Below are positions 25,119 through 33,034 of a stretch of DNA of 33,034 bases, piece after piece. The stretch spans positions 11,391 through 44,424 of the forward strand of contig DUDC01000342.1 of assembly GCA_012959465.1 (NCBI GenBank). The letters run 5' to 3'. The position numbers and the translations under genes were made by a program. Each line of letters starts with the position of its first letter. Positions within the stretch are counted from its first letter, which is position 1. The notes below the pieces were generated by a model, which did not search any database, was not told the DNA's origin, and saw only the letters and a program-made list of their open reading frames with translations. The DNA is from Planctomycetaceae bacterium (GTDB taxonomy: Bacteria; Planctomycetota; Planctomycetia; Pirellulales; Pirellulaceae).

Positions 25119-26105
25119 TTATCGTGTCGTGGGTGCAGGGACACAAGATCGGCTCAAACGGTTCGCAATAACTTCAACTCCCCTATTATCGGGAGCGGAG
25201 ACGATTATTTCTACATCTTCGAATCGATCGGTTATTTCCATCATTTTCTCTTCCGCGTGACTCTGTGAAACGGCCAAGGCAAAAACCGTCGGCCCCCATG
25301 AGGTCTGCCCGACGCCCGGTAGGCCAATCTCGCGGAGGAACCGCACCAGCTCTGTGATCGACTCGCCGTTGTAGTCCCCTCCTTGGACTTCCGCAAAACA
25401 CGATCCGGCCAGTTGGCTAAACTCAAAAAGGGAATCGGAGAACAGCTGCCAATCCGCCTGGATGGCTGCCGGTATCAGGCCCTCATGTGCCAATTGGACC
25501 AATCGATGTCGAGTCTGCGGTGCAACCGAAGGCAGCCTTAGGAAAGCTCGGCGTTCCTTCGTTCCCGATAATCCCTCGCCACGTCGTCGGATCAACAGGA
25601 ACCGCCAAGACTCGGGCAGGTTGCAGCGGACTTCAAGTGGCGAAATTCGTTCTTCCTTGGTCTTCCCACGCTCCGCGATCAACCCCCCCTGCAAAAATCC
25701 GTAAGTTCCTATCGCCGACCGTTCCCCGCGGCCGACACTGGTCGCCCAATCGGCGGCGGCGATTCCTTTCATTCCCGTGGCGGCCTGACAAGCTGCTGCC
25801 GTGCACAGTCCTAATTGTGTGCCGACCCCGAGGCCGGAGTGTTGACGTGGCAACTGCTCAACGTGAATCTGCAGAGGAGGGAGTGGGAGACGATAGTATT
25901 TACCCCACGCTGTTGCGAAAGCCATCACGCGGTCTGCCGCCTTACCCGTTGCCTGAAAACTCACCGCTTCGCGGACATCTAACTGCACGCGGGGCAAGGA
26001 GACCATAGCTCCCACTCCGCCGTATTGGCGTTCCCATTTCTCGCCAAATGCGAACAGGCCGAAGTGGATTCTCGCGGGTGAACTAACTCGAAACGATTTG
26101 GTCAT
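25119..26105 (-). CDS. Beta-ribofuranosylaminobenzene 5'-phosphate synthase (beta-RFAP synthase)
   Basis: A 328-residue GHMP-kinase-fold protein. The family condenses 4-aminobenzoate with PRPP, releasing CO2 and PPi, as the first committed step to the methanopterin side arm. The opening FRVSSPARIHFGLFAFGE is characteristic, as is the nucleotide-loop-like LPRQHSGLGVGTQLGL (GLGVGTQ at 91-97). Late motifs include GLPGVGQTSWGPTVFAL. In bacteria it marks tetrahydromethanopterin-linked C1 transfer, known in planctomycetes and methylotrophs. ATG 26105 begins the domain. It stands in a minus-strand run after the beta-propeller gene (59-base gap). PabB and a DHPS-like protein in the same window support the pathway. 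Confidence 0.92.
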   Translation of the reverse strand: MTKSFRVSSPARIHFGLFAFGEKWERQYGGVGAMVSLPRVQLDVREAVSFQATGKAADRVMAFATAWGKYYRLPLPPLQIHVEQLPRQHSGLGVGTQLGLCTAAACQAATGMKGIAAADWATSVGRGERSAIGTYGFLQGGLIAERGKTKEERISPLEVRCNLPESWRFLLIRRRGEGLSGTKERRAFLRLPSVAPQTRHRLVQLAHEGLIPAAIQADWQLFSDSLFEFSQLAGSCFAEVQGGDYNGESITELVRFLREIGLPGVGQTSWGPTVFALAVSQSHAEEKMMEITDRFEDVEIIVSAPDNRGVEVIANRLSRSCVPAPTTR

Positions 26106-26164
26106 TCGGCCATTGTAGACAATCTCTGCCGATCGTGGGACGACGGTGACAATCTGTCTCTGTA

Positions 26165-27958
26165 CTACTCAACAACCGGCAACTCGACACATGCGGCTTC
26201 TTCAGCGTTTCGTATCAACAGGTACCGACCGTAAAGGCAGAGGTTGTTCCAAGTCTTCGAACTGAACACTTCGATGCGATTGAATTCATGAAAGCCGGCC
26301 GGATCCGCAGCAAGAAGGGCAAGTTCGCCACCATCGCCGAGAACCAGGATTTTGTCCCCGACAAGCAGAACTTGACCATGACCAAATCGGCCCTCGCCAA
26401 CCTTCCATGCTCGTTTGCCATCTTCGATCCTAACGCACTCAAGAATGCCGTCCGACAAGCCATAAACGTGTTTGTCCCTGACAACGACACTGGTCAATTT
26501 GGTTTTTAGATAGTTCGGCTTGTGATATCGCTGGTGGCTTTCCCATTGTTCGCCAGTTTTGGAAAAATCAAACAGGGCCATCCCCGCTCCGTAGCCTTTC
26601 GTGATGAGTAGACGTTTATCCAATACGTGCGGTTGAGACGTGCTAGCATTCGCATTGCTTTTTCCTGGCCACTCGACTTCCCAATAGGTGTTGCCGTTTT
26701 CGATGTCGTGCCCGGAAATCGTGTCTTCGTTCACCGACACAATTTGCCGAACGTCGTGAAGCGTAGCCACCAGCGGTGAGGAATAACCTGGATTGCGATC
26801 ACCTCCTCGCCACCGTTCCACTCCCGTTTTTCGATCGAAGGCGATCAGCGAGTGTTTGGTTCCATCGATTGGTCCACCCGCCGGTATGACGACTAGGTCA
26901 TCGACAACGAGTGGTGAATTCGACCTGCCCCAGGCGATCTGAGAGATTTCTTCCTCGGGCGAGATATTGACCAACTTTGGGATGTCCACTTTCCAGATGA
27001 TCGCTCCGCTACTGGCGTCGAGGCAGCGAAGGACACCTGTCGCCCCGAGTGCATAGAGTGATCCTTGGGCGAGTGTCGGTGTACTTCTCGGCCCAACGCC
27101 TCCCAATGTTGTTGTGTGCCTCAATTCCAACGAGTGCCTCCAGACCAAACGGCCTGTGTGGATCTCGTAGCAAGTGACCTGTTCCTGTAGACCACGCTGT
27201 TCCATCGTGAAGGCATGGCCATCGACTGCCGAGAAACCTGACCAGCCACGGCCAATCGGTTTTTTCCAAGCGATCTTCAAGTCGGACCAATCCGTGTCGA
27301 GTTCAACCGTATCGACAAATCCGTTGGACGTTGGCCCAAAGTATGACGGAAAGTCGAGCGGCCCCGGAACCAGGGATTTTATGGCGCCCGTTCCCTGGTC
27401 GTTCTTAAGACCGAAATCGGCTGGTTGCTCCCATGCCCAGCGAAATTTGGGCACCATGTCACCGGAGACTTCGCTAACTCGCAGACTGGCACACAGACCG
27501 GCAAACGTAGCCAACCCCAACGCACCCAACGCCGCGCGAGTCTTGCCAGGAAACGGTGAAATCAGACATAGCCACCCGAACCCGATCACACCGGCCATGA
27601 ACGTCGCACCAGCGGCGGCCAGATTTCGCGCGGCATTGTCCAAAGCCGGGACTCTTTCCATTCTCACCACTTGCACCGATAGGGCCATTGACAGGAAAAA
27701 CAACAACGCGAGTCCTACCACGACGTCCATCCAAATTCTGCGACCATCGTGCGGCACAGGATTTGGAGGAACTGTTTTCAGGTCCGTTTTTGGGGCCGCT
27801 GTGGCCGACCGGTCCTCTGGATTTGGATCGGAATTATCGTCATCGGGATCGATAAAGTCATGCGACATGAGCCGATCGCCTCTTGAAATGAAACCATGCA
27901 AGGCAAAACAAACGAAGACGTTGATTGTCAACGCTGCGGCGACAAAAGGCCAGACCAT
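26165..27958 (-). CDS. Membrane-anchored PQQ-like beta-propeller protein
   Basis: A 597-residue protein (567 if started at ATG 27868). The N-terminal third has three to four hydrophobic segments: an optional one at 2-25, then WMDVVVGLALLFFLSMALSV, ATFMAGVIGFGWLCLI and ALGALGLATFAGLCA. An outer-facing PQQ/BamB-like beta-propeller follows, with repeated blades such as GVLRCLDASSGAIIWKVD, HSLIAFDRKTGVERWRGG and LECVRIEDGKRAWKVG. The frame is closed by TAG just before ATG 27958, which has no Shine-Dalgarno sequence. ATG 27868 (MSHDFIDPDD) has AGAGG ten bases upstream and is a good alternative. Such proteins are common in planctomycetes; the cofactor and substrate are unknown, and PQQ binding is not implied. 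Confidence 0.85.
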   Translation of the reverse strand: MVWPFVAAALTINVFVCFALHGFISRGDRLMSHDFIDPDDDNSDPNPEDRSATAAPKTDLKTVPPNPVPHDGRRIWMDVVVGLALLFFLSMALSVQVVRMERVPALDNAARNLAAAGATFMAGVIGFGWLCLISPFPGKTRAALGALGLATFAGLCASLRVSEVSGDMVPKFRWAWEQPADFGLKNDQGTGAIKSLVPGPLDFPSYFGPTSNGFVDTVELDTDWSDLKIAWKKPIGRGWSGFSAVDGHAFTMEQRGLQEQVTCYEIHTGRLVWRHSLELRHTTTLGGVGPRSTPTLAQGSLYALGATGVLRCLDASSGAIIWKVDIPKLVNISPEEEISQIAWGRSNSPLVVDDLVVIPAGGPIDGTKHSLIAFDRKTGVERWRGGDRNPGYSSPLVATLHDVRQIVSVNEDTISGHDIENGNTYWEVEWPGKSNANASTSQPHVLDKRLLITKGYGAGMALFDFSKTGEQWESHQRYHKPNYLKTKLTSVVVRDKHVYGLSDGILECVRIEDGKRAWKVGEGRFGHGQVLLVGDKILVLGDGGELALLAADPAGFHEFNRIEVFSSKTWNNLCLYGRYLLIRNAEEAACVELPVVE

Positions 27959-28147
27959 CTAACCAGTGGAACGTCCACCCAGTAGGTCACTTTCGCCGCA
28001 AGTGTCGGTGACAAGCGACTTGAAAACGACCGGTGGCCCAGTGAATTGCGGAATCTCTGTGCGATCCGAATTGCCCTTGACGACACTTCGGTCACGTGCG
28101 AGCATCCGACGCTCGACAGATCCTAGGCGAGGCTCCAGGTGAGTAAC

Positions 28148-28732
28148 ATGAAATCGATTGCGGTTATCGTCGTGCTGTTGGTCAGTCTGATCTCGTCGGG
28201 CTGTAAAACGGGCAGTTACCGCGAGCGCGGTACCGGCCTTGGCGCGGTCGGCGGAGCATTGGCGGGTGCCGCAATCGGCGAACACAACGATCGTCCACTT
28301 GCTGGCGCCGCCATTGGAACGGCCATCGGTGCGTTGGCCGGTTCTGCTATCGGCGATTCGATGGACCAGGATATGGAACAACGGGCCGCAAGTGTCGCCC
28401 GCCTTCAAGGGAAGTTGACCATGGCGGATGTCATCCAGCTCTCCCAGTCCGGTTTAGGCGACAACGTCATCGTTCGACAAATCAGTCGTGACGGCGTCCG
28501 TCATCCGCTCAACGCCCAAGACCTCATTGTGTTGTCGCGGGCAGGTGTCAGTGATCGAGTCATCGAAGAACTCCAATCGGTCGGATCTCGCGACATGGTG
28601 GTCGCTCAATATCCCCGTGTGATCATGGATGACGGTTGCTACATCAGTCCGCCAGTCGTTCGACATTGGCACAGGCCTCACCCGGAGCCAGTGCACGCCC
28701 GTGGACTCAGGTTCGGCGTCCACTTGCACTAG
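28148..28732 (+). CDS. Glycine-zipper lipoprotein
   Basis: A 194-residue exported protein. MKSIAVIVVLLVSLISSGC is a lipoprotein signal with a slightly atypical lipobox (SSGC) ending at Cys19. Two glycine-zipper blocks follow: GLGAVGGALAGAAIG and AGAAIGTAIGALAGSAIG, which can form membrane-associated helical hairpins, as in the 17-kDa surface-antigen family. The middle region has two helical repeats, MTMADVIQLSQSGLGDNVIVRQI-like and PLNAQDLIVLSRAGVSDRVIEEL-like, and the tail is His/Pro-rich. ATG 28148 is chosen over GTG 28139 because AGGTGAG lies directly upstream. It is divergent from the beta-propeller gene. A role in cell-envelope structure is likely but unproven. Confidence 0.85.
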   Translation: MKSIAVIVVLLVSLISSGCKTGSYRERGTGLGAVGGALAGAAIGEHNDRPLAGAAIGTAIGALAGSAIGDSMDQDMEQRAASVARLQGKLTMADVIQLSQSGLGDNVIVRQISRDGVRHPLNAQDLIVLSRAGVSDRVIEELQSVGSRDMVVAQYPRVIMDDGCYISPPVVRHWHRPHPEPVHARGLRFGVHLH

Positions 28733-28828
28733 ATCTGGCCCGCCATCCCCTTGGTGTGTTTGCGTGAAACAATCGGGTGCTCACACGAAGGCACAAAGCT
28801 AATACAAGTTGTTTGTTGCACTCATTGG

Positions 28829-29974
28829 TCATTGCCCGGGCGACGGTTTGGCTGCCAATAGCCAGTCTTCCAGCACAATCTGTTTGACAAACGGGGCTCT
28901 TAGCAATGCTGCTTTTTGTGGCAGCATGGCACTAAGCCAGGAGGTTCTCGCCATTCTACCAAGTGCACGCATGTGTAATTTTCCACGCGTTTGCAGCTCG
29001 ACATTTTCGCTCAGTCGACGGAAAGTGGCGGGGATAATATTGGGTTTTGGACCGACGTGAATCACGGTCTCCAGTCCCAATGAGAGGATTTCGAAAACGA
29101 CGTCCCACAACAGTTGCGGATGATCTACCCAGCGATGGAGGATCTCTCGTACGTTGTGTCCCTCGTAGGCAAAAGTGCCCGTGACCATTGAAAGCACTGG
29201 TGGAGTCGGTGGAGCGAACAAAACGTCGACCGAGTGCATCAGTACCGCTGCGCGGTTTGGAATCGACTTTTCCCAGACAATGGGAGTGTGAAGTGGGGGC
29301 CAACGGTGATGATTGATGCGTACGTTCGCGGGTGTCGAGAGTTCTGTTTTCGCGAGATCTTTGAATTGACGTACCGTATTGCGTTGCCCCATCAGCAGGA
29401 GCGAGTTGGGCGAGAGGATGGTTGAGATGCCGATGACCCCGTTGCCTTGATGATTGATCAGCTGGCAGAAGTACTTCACTTCGTTGATATTAAGAGATCC
29501 CTCACGAGAGAAAAGAACTCCCAATTTCACGTCGTGAGCCAATTCAATACATCCGGTGGCTAGTCGCAACGGAATGCTCATCGCGCCCTCGTGGCTGACG
29601 ATGCCGCACTCGGTCAACGCAGCGATTTCTCCCAAGCTGTACCCCATGAATAGTCGCGACTTGGTCATGTCGACACCGAACAACTCACGGAGGCATTGCA
29701 CCTGGGCACACTCAACAGCCAACACCAGGGCAATCGCCTCGTCGTATTCTTCGAGCGTTGTTTCACGCTGTTCAACCACTCGAGCGACAAGATCAACGTG
29801 CCTCGAGACGAGGTCACTGCAGATTTCGGATGAGATGCGAAGTTGTTTACGGACGACCGGGCCGTAATCCGGATGCTCGAGTAGTTCGTGAGTTCGCCCG
29901 AGATTCTCGATGTTGTAGCCGCGGAAGGCAAATGCTGCATTGGGAATCAAATCGACCAAGTCCGATTCATTCAT
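28829..29974 (-). CDS. FabD-like acyltransferase (malonyl-CoA:ACP transacylase fold)
   Basis: A 381-residue stand-alone acyltransferase. The nucleophile elbow is GYSLGE, with Ser113; FabD normally has GHSLGE, so the preceding His is Tyr here. A likely catalytic His lies in WPPLHTPIV, which matches the FHTPLM-like region of FabD. Other segments, such as VLAVECAQVQCL and VTGTFAYEGHNVREILHRWVDHP, follow the acyltransferase pattern of polyketide and fatty-acid synthases. The protein is longer than FabD (about 310), with extra N-terminal helices. ATG 29974 has GAGG eight bases upstream. It is divergent from the SDR-like gene and convergent with the lipoprotein. The acyl group is not known; no ACP or ketosynthase gene is in the window. 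Confidence 0.82.
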   Translation of the reverse strand: MNESDLVDLIPNAAFAFRGYNIENLGRTHELLEHPDYGPVVRKQLRISSEICSDLVSRHVDLVARVVEQRETTLEEYDEAIALVLAVECAQVQCLRELFGVDMTKSRLFMGYSLGEIAALTECGIVSHEGAMSIPLRLATGCIELAHDVKLGVLFSREGSLNINEVKYFCQLINHQGNGVIGISTILSPNSLLLMGQRNTVRQFKDLAKTELSTPANVRINHHRWPPLHTPIVWEKSIPNRAAVLMHSVDVLFAPPTPPVLSMVTGTFAYEGHNVREILHRWVDHPQLLWDVVFEILSLGLETVIHVGPKPNIIPATFRRLSENVELQTRGKLHMRALGRMARTSWLSAMLPQKAALLRAPFVKQIVLEDWLLAAKPSPGQ

Positions 29975-30214
29975 CGTACGGTTCCTCTTTCCTGGCCGAA
30001 CATCTTAACAAGAGTTCAGGCGGACATCTGCTGTTTTTCGAGATGGTACATCGATTCGATGTTGTCTTTATCGGCATTGCCAGTGGCGTTCGACCGTCTC
30101 AAGTTGTAAAGTGCTCCGAGGATGACAAGTCGTTGATCTTACTCATCTTATCGCCATCAGTTTTTGTCGATCGGTTGATTCAAACACGGAGCTTCACGGG
30201 TAGGAACGTAATCG

Positions 30215-31024
30215 ATGCCCATTCATTCCCCTGCCATTGGCTCGAAACGACCGCTTTGCCTTGCGGACAAGACGGCCGTGGTCACCGGTGCAACGGACGG
30301 AATTGGTCGTGCGATCGCCCATGAATTGGTTCTTCAAGGGGCTCGTGTCGTGGTCCACGGGCGAGACAAGGCTCGCGCGCAGCAGGTCTGTTCGGAGCTG
30401 ACCGCCAATCACGGTGACGCGATTTGCATCCTGGCCGATATGTCGTCTGCGGATGACTGTCGACGACTTGTGAAAGAGGCCTGGGACTGGAAGTCGACCG
30501 TTGACATCTGGGTGAATAGTGCCGGGGCGGATGTGCTTACCGGCGATGCGACCACATGGAGTTTTGAGGCCAAGTTCGACCTGCTTTGGCAAATCGATGT
30601 TCGAGCGATGATCGCCATTTCGCGAGATGTTGGTCAGCGGATGTACGATCAGTTTTCCACGGACCATCCCGCGTCGATTCTGCACATTGGCTGGGATCAG
30701 GCGGAGTGTGGGATGGCCGGAAATGCAGGGCAGATGTTCGGGCCAATTAAGTCTGCGGTGATGGCGTTTTCTCGTAGCCAGGCCCAGTCGCTAGCACCGC
30801 GGGTGAGGGTGAATTGCGTTGCGCCGGGTTGGATCCGCACCGCTTGGGGTGCCGACGCATCCGAAACATGGCAACAGCGGGCTGTGAAGGAATCGTTGCG
30901 TCAACGATGGGGGAAACCAGAAGATGTGGCTCAAGCAATCTGCTTCTTAGCAGGTGATCAGGCAGATTATATCACTGGCCAAGTGATCCCGGTGAATGGC
31001 GGCTTCCGACATGGATCCAGTTAA
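30215..31024 (+). CDS. SDR-fold protein lacking the catalytic Tyr and Ser
   Basis: A 269-residue short-chain dehydrogenase/reductase. The cofactor loop TGATDGIG (24-31) and NSAG (101-104) are intact, and His-Gly-Arg after the second strand (VVHGR) suggests NADPH. The active site is abnormal: the usual YxxxK is FGPIK (Phe175, Lys179), and the catalytic Ser about 13 residues before is replaced in the HIGWDQAE stretch. Typical SDR chemistry would be impaired, so a pteridine-reductase-like or structural role is possible. ATG 30215 has AGGA nine bases upstream. It overlaps the DHPS-like gene by 14 bases, which argues for a shared function, probably in pterin or C1 metabolism. Confidence 0.88.
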   Translation: MPIHSPAIGSKRPLCLADKTAVVTGATDGIGRAIAHELVLQGARVVVHGRDKARAQQVCSELTANHGDAICILADMSSADDCRRLVKEAWDWKSTVDIWVNSAGADVLTGDATTWSFEAKFDLLWQIDVRAMIAISRDVGQRMYDQFSTDHPASILHIGWDQAECGMAGNAGQMFGPIKSAVMAFSRSQAQSLAPRVRVNCVAPGWIRTAWGADASETWQQRAVKESLRQRWGKPEDVAQAICFLAGDQADYITGQVIPVNGGFRHGSS

Positions 31025-32426
31025 ACACTACCATTTTGTCACCGGTCGTCTGGCCGAAAAGGCTTTGCGTCGCATGGTGGAAGAGCTGAGCGGCAAGCAG
31101 GGGTTTCGTTACTCGATCCAGGTGATGCCGATTACCGTGGCGGCACTCATGACGGTCGACTGGATTGGCCGCCGGTTGACGGTTCCCCAGGAATCGGACT
31201 ATGTGATACTCCCGGGCTACACCAACGGCGAGTTGGAGGATCTCCGCATCAGTACTTCTGCGGAATTGGTTTTGGGACCCAAAGATCTGCGTGACCTTCC
31301 GCGAGTGTTGGGCGTCAGTGATTTTGAACGTCCCTATGGCGAATATTCGATCGAGATCATTGCCGAGATCAATCATGCCCCACGTCAGTCGATCGCCGAT
31401 ACGGTTGCGCAGGCGAAAGCACTTCGCGAGGACGGTGCGGACATTATCGACGTCGGATGTGACCCGGGCCGGATCTGGCAGGACGTTGGAGACTGTGTCC
31501 GTGCGCTGTGCGATGAGGGAATGCGTGTTTCCATCGACACTCTACAAATTAGCGAGATCGAACGGGCCGTCGCCAACGGTGCCGAGTTGGTGTTGTCGGT
31601 CAATGGCGAAAATCGACATGCGGCCGATGATTGGGATGCTGAACTAGTCGCCATTCCAGATTCTCCTACGGATGTGGACAGCCTTGATCAGACGATCGGA
31701 TTCTTGCAGCAACATGATTGTCGATTCCGAATCGATCCGATCCTTGAGCCGATTGGGTGTGGATTTGCGGCTAGTATCGTTCGGTACGCCACGGCGAGGC
31801 GGCGTTATCCTGAAATGCCCATGATGATGGGGATCGGGAATCTGACAGAGCTGACGGAATGTGATTCGTCGGGCGTGAACATGCTGCTACTCGGTATCTG
31901 TCAGGAACTGCAAATCACGCGTGTCTTGACCACTCAAGTGATCCACTGGGCAAGAACGAGCGTACAAGAGTGCGACATCGGTCGGCGGTTGGCACACTTT
32001 GCTGTTGCCTTCGGCGTGCCGCCAAAACATGCGGATCCGCGGCTTGTAACTCTCCGCGATGCCCGCGTGGATCCTCATGGATCGGATTTCTTGCGAGATC
32101 TTGCCGCCCAATTGAAAGACCCCAACTACCGCATTTTTGCCGAAGAGGATCTAATTCACATCATGGCCGCAGGCGTGTACGAGAAGGCCGAGGACCCATT
32201 CGATTTGTTTGCTCGGATTTGTGGCCGGCTGGATGAAGAAAATAAAAATACTCGAAAGCTCGACGCTGCTCACGCTTTCTACTTGGGCTTTGAAATGTCC
32301 AAGGCATTGACTGCCCTAACCTTGGGGAAACAGTACCGCCAAGACCAGGCGTTGGACTGGGGATATTTAACAAAAAAAGAAGTATCGCATCGTGCCAGGC
32401 AACGCGAACAACATGATGGTGAATGA
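31011..32426 (+). CDS. Dihydropteroate-synthase-like protein of the H4MPT type
   Basis: A 471-residue protein. The first 110 residues (HYHFVTGRLAEKALRRMV, then PGYTNGELEDL) form a domain found in DHPS-related proteins linked to methanopterin. A DHPS TIM barrel follows: IAEINHAP, GADIIDVGCDPGR (normally GADIIDVGGESTRPG), VSIDTLQISEIERAVANGAELVLSVNG, and MMGIGNLTELTECDSSG. The C-terminal part has PNYRIFAEEDLIHIM. It is expected to act in assembly of the pterin-arylamine part of tetrahydromethanopterin; its reaction is not proven. ATG 31011 is preferred; ATG 30996 is an in-frame alternative without a better ribosome site. It overlaps its neighbours by 14 bases on each side. Confidence 0.87.
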   Translation: MDPVKHYHFVTGRLAEKALRRMVEELSGKQGFRYSIQVMPITVAALMTVDWIGRRLTVPQESDYVILPGYTNGELEDLRISTSAELVLGPKDLRDLPRVLGVSDFERPYGEYSIEIIAEINHAPRQSIADTVAQAKALREDGADIIDVGCDPGRIWQDVGDCVRALCDEGMRVSIDTLQISEIERAVANGAELVLSVNGENRHAADDWDAELVAIPDSPTDVDSLDQTIGFLQQHDCRFRIDPILEPIGCGFAASIVRYATARRRYPEMPMMMGIGNLTELTECDSSGVNMLLLGICQELQITRVLTTQVIHWARTSVQECDIGRRLAHFAVAFGVPPKHADPRLVTLRDARVDPHGSDFLRDLAAQLKDPNYRIFAEEDLIHIMAAGVYEKAEDPFDLFARICGRLDEENKNTRKLDAAHAFYLGFEMSKALTALTLGKQYRQDQALDWGYLTKKEVSHRARQREQHDGE

Positions 32427-33034
32427 CACTCCAGGAATATTGCCGCACGTCGTCGAGTTGCCAGCGAAGTGGGACAAGATGCACTGCTTCGAGCGGCTAT
32501 GTCGGCTGCCGCACTGCCTGTTCTTGGACAGTGCCACGGTCGTCGACGATCGTGGGCGGTATTCGTTTCTGGCAGCCGACCCGTTCGAATTTGAATCGAT
32601 TGCCACCGGAACTCGCAATGTACCGACACGGTTGAGGCGGCAGATGTCCAGTTTTGTGTCGACGCCTGTGCCTGGACTGCCGCCCTTTCAGGGTGGCGCG
32701 GCCGGGTTGATTGCTTACGATCTGAACCGTTCTCTGGAGGCAATCGCCTTGCCCCGCCGCGATGTCTTCGAGTTACCAGCCGTTGCGCTCGGATTGTATG
32801 ACGTTGTGTTGGCGTTTGACCACCATGAGAATCGACAATGGCTGATTTCGCAAGGATTTCCTGAAACCGAGGTGGAGCAGCGTCGCGAAAGAGCAAAACG
32901 GCGCGCGGACACGTTGCTGGAAGTCTTGAATTCTGAAACGTTTCCGCTCCAATCCACGCGACAAACGGGACGAGCGGACGAATTGCGAACGCCGAGCGAT
33001 TGGGAAGAGTCCCTCGTTCGTGTGGATCGAGGCG
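32413..33034 (+). CDS. pabB: Aminodeoxychorismate/anthranilate synthase component I, N-terminal part (3' end outside window)
   Basis: An open frame runs from ATG 32413 (or 32416) to the end of the window without a stop, about 207 residues. It matches the N-terminal domain of chorismate-using enzymes: CLFLDSATVVDDRGRYSFLAADP (start of the domain), PPFQGGAAGLIAYDL and a following ALGLYDVVLAFDH strand. The chorismate-binding catalytic half lies beyond the window. PabB makes 4-amino-4-deoxychorismate, the precursor of 4-aminobenzoate, which is the substrate of beta-RFAP synthase; overlap with the DHPS-like gene favours PabB over TrpE. No Shine-Dalgarno sequence is obvious, consistent with coupling to the upstream gene through the overlap. 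Confidence 0.85.
   Translation, partial: MMVNDTPGILPHVVELPAKWDKMHCFERLCRLPHCLFLDSATVVDDRGRYSFLAADPFEFESIATGTRNVPTRLRRQMSSFVSTPVPGLPPFQGGAAGLIAYDLNRSLEAIALPRRDVFELPAVALGLYDVVLAFDHHENRQWLISQGFPETEVEQRRERAKRRADTLLEVLNSETFPLQSTRQTGRADELRTPSDWEESLVRVDRG

Noticed and set aside
27174..27962. 262-codon open frame on the plus strand
   Set aside because: It is antisense to the beta-propeller gene and has no family motif, signal or ribosome site.
27959..28408. 149-codon open frame on the minus strand upstream of the beta-propeller gene
   Set aside because: It is antisense to the lipoprotein gene, which has a lipobox and glycine zippers; no domain is visible.
32279..32896. 205-codon open frame on the minus strand
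   Set aside because: It is antisense to the DHPS-like gene end and to pabB; the pabB frame matches a known domain.
1..33034. Search by eye for tRNA, rRNA, CRISPR, insertion sequences and phage genes
   Set aside because: No cloverleaf-like cluster, spaced direct-repeat array, transposase or phage motif was noticed; a covariance-model scan was not possible here.

Overview
The window looks like a chromosomal segment from a planctomycete, probably of the Pirellulaceae. The evidence is a combination of families: a planctomycete-type (PVM) bacterial microcompartment operon, a very large secreted protein with FG-GAP, PVC-type dehydrogenase, HEAT and haem-binding parts, a secreted sulfatase and ceramidase-like pair, and a beta-RFAP synthase together with a DHPS-like protein and PabB, which points to tetrahydromethanopterin (H4MPT) C1 chemistry. 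No rRNA, tRNA, CRISPR array, insertion sequence or prophage was seen.

Layout. 1-1475 (+): the 3' end of rnc and a PP-loop, MnmA/ThiI-like ATPase. 1634-4698 (+): two exported hydrolases, a neutral ceramidase-like protein and a type I sulfatase. 4723-5994 (-): an exported alpha/beta hydrolase. 6054-14620 (-): the microcompartment operon. In transcription order it reads DeoR-type regulator, PduL, BMC-H, BMC-H, acetate-kinase-like, BMC-P, PduP-like, BMC-P, an unknown protein with an encapsulation-peptide-like N-terminus, BMC-P, class II aldolase, and a malate/lactate dehydrogenase family enzyme. 14621-14946: regulatory and repeat-rich spacer. 14947-15805 (+): a frameshifted YCF48/BNR-like pseudogene. 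16193-20845 (+): a 1550-residue multidomain secreted protein. 20849-27958 (-): a small conserved-looking protein, GT4 glycosyltransferase, dapA, pdxJ, a zinc-ribbon membrane protein, beta-RFAP synthase and a membrane-anchored PQQ-like beta-propeller. 28148-28732 (+): a glycine-zipper lipoprotein. 28829-29974 (-): a FabD-like acyltransferase. 30215-33034 (+): a tightly overlapping trio of SDR-like protein, DHPS-like protein and PabB, the last running off the window.

How it works together. In the microcompartment, the aldolase should split fuculose/rhamnulose 1-phosphate to DHAP and lactaldehyde. PduP would convert lactaldehyde to lactyl-CoA, PduL would exchange CoA for phosphate, and the AckA homologue would make ATP and lactate. 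The 2-hydroxyacid dehydrogenase could balance NADH. Four of these proteins carry terminal helices that look like encapsulation peptides (PduL, PduP, the aldolase and the unknown protein). No isomerase or kinase for fucose or rhamnose is in the window. In the C1 set, PabB would supply 4-aminobenzoate, beta-RFAP synthase would couple it to PRPP, and the DHPS-like and SDR-like proteins are plausible pterin enzymes.

The microcompartment type is already known from planctomycetes. The less explained parts are the unknown cargo candidate, altered catalytic positions in the kinase, an SDR lacking its catalytic tyrosine beside the DHPS-like gene, and non-coding structures around the operon.
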